The translations under genes and the position numbers were made by a program. The notes below the pieces were generated by a model. It was not told the origin of the DNA. It worked only from the letters and a program-made list of their open reading frames with translations, and searched no databases. A DNA stretch of 64,000 nucleotides from Nymphalis io (taxonomy: Eukaryota > Arthropoda > Insecta > Lepidoptera > Nymphalidae), in assembly GCF_905147045.1 (NCBI RefSeq), contig NC_065897.1, positions 13,035,001 to 13,099,000 on the forward strand, read 5' to 3'. Below, in pieces: positions 57,385 to 64,000 of this stretch; position 1 is the first letter of the stretch, and each line of letters starts with the position of its first letter.

Positions 57385-58219
57385 TAACGCCCCACTTGAC
57401 TCCCTAGCGTGCGAATACCTTACGCAAACACTTCTATTGTTGTCACTTTATTATCTGAAACGGAAAATCTTTTTTCTATGCATATACTCGCGTTGTAAAA
57501 TCGCAATTGTTTAATTGTCCATTCGAATAAAGTGCGTGAGCTGTGGACATTATTAAACCGTCTTAATTCACTTCTTGCGTATCGAGATCACGTTAAACTA
57601 AATAATTCACCTGATGTCCATATTTATTTTCACAATATTTTCTTTGACAGTGTTCACACGATTTCATTCGTGCTAATTACAAATAGAATTATGAACGAAA
57701 TTTACTTTCAAGGTTCCGCTCGCTAGCTTGAAATGAGCAGAGATAATGGGATCGTTGCGGTGGCAGCAAAATGGCTTTTTGATAATTGATATTAAGTTTC
57801 TTTAGCTTATCTAGCAAATTTTGGTGTACTATATTGTTGCCTAATAACGAAATAAGATGGAAATTTTAGTAATGTAACAAGAATAACTATTTACTTGTAA
57901 AATATATTCGACGTCTTGAATATTATTAGATTTAACTATTCAATCCATATTATCATATATGCATTCATATTACGAGTTAACAGGATTAAACCTGAACCGT
58001 CGAATATCTACTGACCATTCTTTTTGTATCATATGCGAGAGCTTGAAAGTATAAAATTCATTTTAGCAATTAGGTAATAAAAGTACATAAATAAGACGAT
58101 ATGACCATTGATTTATAATAAGAGGAGTTTATATTCAGATATAATTGTACTCAGTTGTAGTAATTGATTTGTAGCTACTTTTGTTTTACTTTTGATATAG
58201 GATTTTAAACTTTTCATTG
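57385..58219. other. Upstream flank of CPR gene 3, no gene seen
   Basis: AT-rich. Regulatory sites of CPR gene 3 would be expected here, but I cannot identify any by eye. Confidence 0.4.
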
Positions 58220-58392
58220 AGTTAAGATGGACTACCTTCAGTGGCTAGAAATAAGAGAAGATTGCAGGATCAAACCCGGGCAATTACAACTAAGTTTTCA
58301 TGTGCTTATCATTATCGGTTTATAAAATTTGTCTCAAGCTTAAATTTAAAGGGAAACATTGTGAGGAAATCTGCATAAGTACTGCACTACTG
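58220..58392 (+). repeat. SINE family C, decayed 5' part
   Basis: AAGATGGACTACCTTCAGTGG, an eroded B box (GGATCAAACCCGGGCAA), AGTTTTCATGTGCTTATCAT and GTGAGGAAATCTGCAT in family order. Confidence 0.6.
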
Positions 58393-58552
58393 GAATATAT
58401 ATAATATATATATATATTAATATTACTTAGTTTCTTTTATATACATTTAGTGTTGGAAATATACATAATATAAACAATAATTTACAAGTTATTGACTGAG
58501 CTGATGAAAAAACATTACGTTGTACGGGAACTTTATGTGCTGTATGGAACTC

Positions 58553-58802
58553 ATTTACTTGGCGTGGTGGCAAGGCTTTGTACAAGCTGCCCTCTGTCTT
58601 GCTGCTGTCTTGGTACGCCCCCATCATCACTTATACTTTCGCAGCACTAATGAGTGTTGTTGTGTTCCGGTTCGACTTAACTTAGTTCCCAAGGGTTGTG
58701 GGGCCTTGGCGATATAAGAACTATATTTCTCGGTGGGTAACATATTTCTTGTATAGCCAATTTATATGGACAGTAGTAACTATTTCCACAAGGTTGCCCC
58801 AT
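58553..58802 (+). repeat. SINE family A, strongly decayed
   Basis: GGTGGCAAGGCTTTGTACAAG, GTTGTTGTGTTCCGGTT and CTTAGTTCCCAAGG survive. The 3' end is barely recognisable (AAGGTTGCCCC). Confidence 0.6.
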
Positions 58803-59404
58803 TATCAGACTTACATATTATAATCGAAATCGTATTTTTCACTTTTTGTTCATCAAAGTATCAATAACGTAATAATATAATATGTACCATCTTTTAACTA
58901 ACGGAAGATGCCTGGGTCCTGGTGAAAACTGGGACATTTCTTGCTCTCTATAATGCCAGTGGTGATAAAAACCGATGACATAAAAACTACTGGCTTAATT
59001 AATAGAGATTTCCTGCAATACATGGTTCTGCCAATATCTGAAACCTTAAATTATATTAGAGAAGATAAATATGATATTACATATACTTATTAAAAACTTT
59101 TATCAAACATCACCTGTTTGTATATCTGACATAAATTTTCCAACTTAATTATAAGTAAGTTCCATCCAACCAATTTGATCGAATTTGATATTAACATAAA
59201 GTACCATATCATAACTAACCCCCCTACTAAGTTTAAAAAAGAAATCTATACCCTTCCTTGGGGCTTAAGTAAGCCTCATTACAAATTTCATCATATTCAG
59301 TTTAGCGGTTTAGCTACGAAAGCGTAACAGAAAGACAGATTTATTTTCGCATTTATAATATTAGTATGGATAATATAAACTTCGACGTTTTTATATAATA
59401 TTAG

Positions 59405-59670
59405 GAATTAATACTTTTTTTTTCACGCAGGAAAAACGTTTTCCCCTCGGGAGTAGTGGGAGCGTATGTGGGGCTAACCGGTGTCTGAAGCGCCGAGTGC
59501 GCCCCGAACATCGGAATACCCACTAAAAAACCAGCGGTAACCTTTTCGTCTTAACGAGGAGCACCACGGGATTGCTTGCGTATGCTACCGTGACGAAGAA
59601 TTAAAAACATCGTATTAAGCTTTGTAAACATTTTTGTTAAGAGCGCCATCTTTTGTTATTAAAATGAACG
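59405..59670 (+). repeat. GC-richer, hairpin-rich repeat of unknown family, copy 2
   Basis: Counterpart of 28225-28530. Shared blocks are GGAAAAACG, GCGCCGAGTGCGCC (compare CACTGAGTGCACC), CGGAATACCCACTAAAAAA, CGTCTT and, after an AT-rich stretch, GAGCGCCATCTTTTGTTATTA. Confidence 0.55.
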
Positions 59671-59870
59671 GTTCCATGCACGTATAATTTTATACGTGAA
59701 GTGTAATTGTGGTAGCTATAATTAGCTAGCTAGTGTATATTGTGTCGAATAGAGTGCACTACTTGTCTATATGAATATATTATAAGTGCGAAAATAACGT
59801 TGATACGTTTTCAAGATTATATCGATTTTGTTAATATTTGTATCATGTTTTTGATATAATTAAAATATAT

Positions 59871-60660
59871 ATGTCGCGGATTCAAATGGATTTTAATGGC
59901 CGCAAATGTCGTCCAGTATGTTGATTTTATTAAATCAGTCAGTGCGCACGTCCGGCGCTGGCGCTGTCCTGAGAGCAAGAGACCAAGAGACCAAGGGGGT
60001 CGCTAGACAAACGATCACTCGCGCTCCTGACAGATACACCATTATATTTTACATTTCCATTATTCGGCTGTACAATAAAATAGGCACCCGTCTTAGATTT
60101 TTCACAACTTGACGTCTGACAACCGACCAGTAACCCATAAGATGTCAATCATCTTGTGTGGTGTTGCTATTCTAATAAAATAAGTGACGTCGTATACCCG
60201 CTTAAATTTATTATCTCTGACACGGCCATTCTGATCCTTAACGCGCTCTCGCGTTGCTTTTCGACGTCATTTCCAGCCTAAATGGCATAGCGCATGGCAC
60301 GCATGCAAGCAAAGCGCTTACAGATAGCTTTCAATCTCACACAAAGCAAAGCGTACAAGCTTTCAGCACGTTACAGCTCTAGCATATAGCAAAGCGTTCG
60401 AGCTTTCAGCATTTCTCAGAAGCAGCACTTGGAATACATTGCAAAGCGTTACAGCTTTCAGCATCAACCTTGGGTCAAGACAGATTTGAGCCCAAGGATA
60501 AAGCGGTAAGGCTTTCAATCCATCCTTCGACAGAGCGTAACAGCTTACATCGAACCACTAGGACAAAGCAATAATGCTTTCAATCCATCCTTCGAAAAGC
60601 GTAACAGCTTTCAGTTTAAATAAAACATTTAATCAATCAATGACGAACATTTATTTTTAA
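59871..60660. repeat. Unclassified repeat-like region, possibly a solo LTR or DNA-transposon end
   Basis: GC-richer than its flanks, starting near TGTCGCGGATTCAAATGG and containing several AATAAA hexamers. Its last third is the hairpin array listed separately. I could not find a convincing target-site duplication or partner copy in the window. No coding frame of interest. Confidence 0.3.
60311..60611. repeat. Array of eight AAAGC-spacer-GCTTT dyads
   Basis: Units start at 60311, 60348, 60391, 60443, 60500, 60532, 60565 and 60596. Seven have both 5-bp arms intact; the one at 60532 has AGAGC and GCTTA. Six of the seven intact units, and the 60532 unit, have a 6-nt spacer; the first has 11 nt. 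Spacers among the intact 6-nt units are GTACAA, GTTCGA, GTTACA, GGTAAG, AATAAT and GTAACA. Units are followed by TCAATC or TCAGCA. The segments from 60500 and 60565 share TCAATCCATCCTTCGA and look like a 65-bp duplication. Function unknown. Confidence 0.85.
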
Positions 60661-60959
60661 TAAAAAGAAATGTTTACGTTATTATATATTATACACAGGA
60701 TTACGTTTAACAAAACAACATAATTCTCGTTTCAATTCAAAACAATAGTCGTTCAATTATGGATAGTGAGTCAATTCAAATTACTATTCAGCACAACAAA
60801 TCTATACATATAATAAATCTGCAACCGTTCGTTGGCTGTACATATAAGACATATGAGTAAATGAACGATAGAACCCAAACAATTTTTGGTTCTATCGTTT
60901 CGTATCGTTTTTTTTGGTTTTGCTATATATCTACCTTATAAGGTTAACTATAACCTTTT

Positions 60960-61870
60960 GTCATCATCATCATCATCAACCCTGCGTCGTCCACTGTTAG
61001 ATATAGGCCTCTCTAATGGCACGCCACTGAGTTCCATCTTCAGCTCTCAGTCTCCATCGATTGCCAACCACTTTGTGTATATTATCACTCCACCTAGCTG
61101 GTGGGCGTCCCACGCTATGTTTGCCAAGGCTCGGTCTCCACTCCAGAACACGTCTACTCCAACGGTTGTCGGTTCTACGACATATGTGTCCAGCCCACTT
61201 CAGCTTACTAATCCTTTGGGCCACGTCGACAACCTTGGCTCTTTGTCGGATCACCACATTTGGAATTCGATCTTTCAGAAAAACTTCGAGCATAGCCCTC
61301 TGCACAGCTCGCTGAGCGACCTTAAAATGGTGGACTAAACGCACTGTCAGTGTCCACGTCTCGGATCTGTAAGTCATAACCGGTAAGACGTACTTGTTGA
61401 AGAGTTTAGTTTTCAGGCATTGCGGTATTTGTCATGAAGACTTGACCAAGTTTCCTATACGCTACCCAGCCCAGCTGTATTCTTCTACGTGCTCACTTCT
61501 CAAAGTTGTTTTGACGCAACTACAAAGTTTTCCCAAGGTATACATACTCCTGAACAACTTCGTTAAGAGTTATCGATTCCGGGTTAACGTATTGTTTGAA
61601 CATTATCTTGGTTTTGTCCAAGTTCTTCTGGAGACCAATACGAACAGAAGAATCAACCATTATGCTCAGCATATACTGCATGTCCTGCACGGTTTCTGTT
61701 ACGATGACGATATCGTCTGCAAATCTCAAGTGTGAACGGTACTCACCGTTTACCTTTATGCCTCGCCAATCTCATTGCAGCGTCTTGAACGTATCCTCTA
61801 ATGCATTAGTGAACAATTTCGGGGAAATGAAATCCCCTTGTCTCACTCCTCGATGCATTAAACTATTTTA
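60960..61870 (-). mobile_element. Decayed RTE-type non-LTR retrotransposon, 5'-truncated
   Basis: The minus strand encodes the 3' half of a reverse transcriptase in pieces. At about 61850-61520 there is KLFTNALEDTFKTL, then HLRFADDIVIVTET (catalytic ADD) and EYVYLGKTL. At 61377-60997 there is MTYRSETWTLTVRLVHHFKV, KWAGHICRRTDNRWSRRVLE and GRPPARWSDNIHKV. Stops and frameshifts separate them. The element ends in a GATGAT trinucleotide tail (TCATCATCATCATCATCA on the plus strand at 60961-60978), as RTE elements do. Not functional. Confidence 0.85.
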
Positions 61871-63400
61871 ATCTCAGTCTGACCATAGGGTCAGACTGCT
61901 GATTTTGTACTTTGACGGTCATAACAGTAGCGTCATGCAGCAACGTCAGCACTTGGATATATCGCCAATCGATTTGGACTCCAGAACAGTACTCGTTTTG
62001 TATGGTAATCAAATCTATTCCAAAACAATGCATTATTTGCAAAGTCGTTTTTATAAAATATTAATTCCTATGCTTTCATAATAATTGGCATAAGTTTAAT
62101 ATCGAGACAAGACCATAGACCGTTTTTAGCACCATTTATAGCTTTGACAATTCTATTCAATTCAATTCCATTTATTTACTTTAAGCATGATATACATGCT
62201 TAGTCACCACACCTATGACATCCAAATATTTTAACTTAAATTATTAATGAAAATTACTTTAATCTAATTACAAGGTATTACATTACATTATAATTCTTAA
62301 TTTAAATAATACTTATAAAATTGATAAATAAATGTCAAATATTTATTGCAGGAATATATTATTAAAACGGGTAGTTGAGTATGTTGTTCGAAAATACTCA
62401 CACATACATACGTGTTTATTTTTGGTTTGTAAATAACTTTGTAAGTTAAAGTTTATAGGCTAGGTAGGTACCTCATTTCGTTGCCGCATATATTTATTCC
62501 GTTTTTTTTTTCATGTAAATAAAGCATAAATTAAATACAAACAAAAATTAGTAATAGTATGATGATAGTGATCTCTTCAAGTAACACGCAGGTAAAACTA
62601 CGAGCACAGCTATTTAATCGATAAATTTGCTACGTAATTAAATAAAACTAATCCATTATGGATTGTAGGATCCATAATCTTTCTGATTTTTCAGCTGTAC
62701 CTGACCTTGACTGATAGTGCAACCTTTTAAAAAAAATTTCTGGTTGCTAAAAAGGCACTTCTTTAATTTAATAGAGAAACCCGCGTCTATTGAAGACTGG
62801 AGCGACTATTGTGTCCCAAAATATTCATTCGTTAGCAGTGGCTAATGAAAATTTTCCACTAAGAGCGACTTGACTAACCGTCAACGCTACAAACTGACTT
62901 GTAGGGCTAGTACAGTCTTTTCCTTATACTCTCAATCGAATAGCGCAATACATACTTCGGGACACCACTCTTTGTCCTAGGCACAAATATCTGTACATAC
63001 TCTCACGATTGTTGACTAACCACGCTTTCAACAAAATGCTATATTGTAATATTAAATTAAATAACAAATCATATTCCTTCGCTAAAAAGACCTTATTTTA
63101 TTTGTAGAACAATCGATGTACAAAGAAGTTTTCCACAGTATTTCTTGTACACTCAACTTTGCTAGATAAAGGCCTGAAACTTATCAGCTTATTCCTTTAC
63201 TAACATACAATAGTATTACATACTTTATCACTACAATGCCAATATCAATCCAATCAACCTAGGTTAAAGGCTAGGGTTCTGCACGGGTCGTGTTCAAACA
63301 ATTACAAATGCGAGACAATGCTCAGTATCAATATTGGCTTTAAATTTTAGCGCGATCTACTTTCTTGCATAAAATTTTTATGCTAGGATCGAAATTAGAA
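61871..63400. other. Intergenic sequence, nothing recognised
   Basis: AT-rich, without a supported gene or a repeat I can classify. Confidence 0.4.
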
Positions 63401-63404
63401 TTGA

Positions 63405-63690
63405 AAAATTGGTTGGATCTCACCGTAGTATTGATAAATTGTATCGCATCAATGATACCGGTCGCACCAGCACCGTGTTTCGTGGCAGCACTCACGGAAC
63501 GCCCTTGCGAAGACAACGCTGCAGAATCCCGATGCTCCACCATAGTCACAATCACTATCCACTGTCACGGCAGCGTCCCTCGTGGAGGTAAACGGTTTAT
63601 TCCTCCAACGACGTTAATCGATTTCTGGAACGTGAGTCACGCGAGTATTCATTTCCGCTTGGCTCATGGCTGTATTAGGCATGTTTCTTA
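63405..63690. other. GC-richer island with open frames on both strands, unidentified
   Basis: Composition changes sharply from the AT-rich surroundings. Frames of 60-108 codons are open on both strands (for example EHRDSAALSSQGRSV on the minus strand), but none shows a family I recognise. It could be an exon of an unrecognised gene or a mobile-element piece. Confidence 0.3.
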
Positions 63691-63946
63691 GCTATTATTG
63701 CCCAAGATCGGGGTTAATTAATAATCCAAAAAAACAGGGTATCTGAATAAATAAATTATCGCAATTTAGATACAAGCTAACTTGTGAAGCTACTAAGAAA
63801 CTTATAAAATACGACACACACGGTGTCTATCGCTTTTAAACAAATTGACACGTACTCTCCAAATCTATTTCATCTTATTATATGTTACCATATATTATCT
63901 GCATTCGCTAAATTATAATATTTTCGTATGGTAGTAAAATAAATCA

Positions 63947-64000
63947 TAACTTCTTCTTCGAGTGCCACTCCGACTAGCGAAGATTGGCGTCAGCTTTGAA
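63947..64000. repeat. Possible edge of a further repeat, cut by the window end
   Basis: CTTCTTCTTCGAGTGCCACTC followed by GGTTGGCG-like AGATTGGCGTCAGC looks like the terminal part of a widespread lepidopteran element. The rest lies outside the window. Confidence 0.25.

Noticed and set aside
60886..61338. 150-codon plus-strand frame and shorter overlapping ones
   Set aside because: Antisense readings of the RTE-type reverse transcriptase remnant, whose minus-strand motifs are clear.
1..64000. CRISPR arrays, operons, bacterial promoters or phage genes
   Set aside because: None seen. Spliced CPR genes, SINEs and non-LTR elements show animal nuclear DNA, and the regular repeats present are microsatellites, the coding minisatellite and the dyad array.

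Overview
The window looks like a stretch of lepidopteran (butterfly/moth) nuclear genome. It is AT-rich, with short exons and introns of several kilobases, and it is full of short interspersed repeats. It holds three genes I can support, all for insect cuticular proteins of the CPR family, which carry the extended Rebers-Riddiford chitin-binding domain of the RR-1 type. The commonest repeat, about 270-290 bp from a GGTGGTAG...TTTGTGCAAGC head to a short A-tail, resembles the SINE class called Metulj in nymphalid butterflies. That name is from memory. A nymphalid source is an inference.

Layout. 1-13.4 kb: no supported gene; SINE and LINE fragments, a perfect 19-bp hairpin, and a possible poly(A) site of a gene lying to the left. 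13.4-22.6 kb: CPR gene 1, plus strand, three coding exons, 288 aa, ending in a Gln/Tyr-rich tail. 22.6-39.0 kb: intergenic, repeat-dense. 39.0-50.75 kb: CPR gene 2, plus strand, six coding exons, 336 aa, with a 10-residue tandem repeat. 50.75-55.3 kb: repeats. 55.34-57.31 kb: CPR gene 3, minus strand, apparently one coding exon, about 657 aa, with a long Thr-rich (mucin-like) linker and two conserved-looking hydrophobic segments. 57.4-64 kb: no supported gene; it contains a structured GC-richer repeat, an array of short hairpins and a decayed RTE-type LINE.

The two plus-strand genes are probably paralogues. Both have an 18-residue signal peptide interrupted by a long phase-0 first intron, then the sequence TPVPILKQIN, then a closely similar RR-1 domain, then a Gln-rich tail. 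Inside and after the domain their introns fall at different places. All three products are predicted to be secreted by epidermis into the procuticle and to bind chitin through the RR domain, with low-complexity tails suited to cross-linking or protein-protein contact.

The least explained signal is an array at 60311-60611. It contains eight short dyads of the form AAAGC-spacer-GCTTT; seven keep both arms exactly while the spacer sequence changes.
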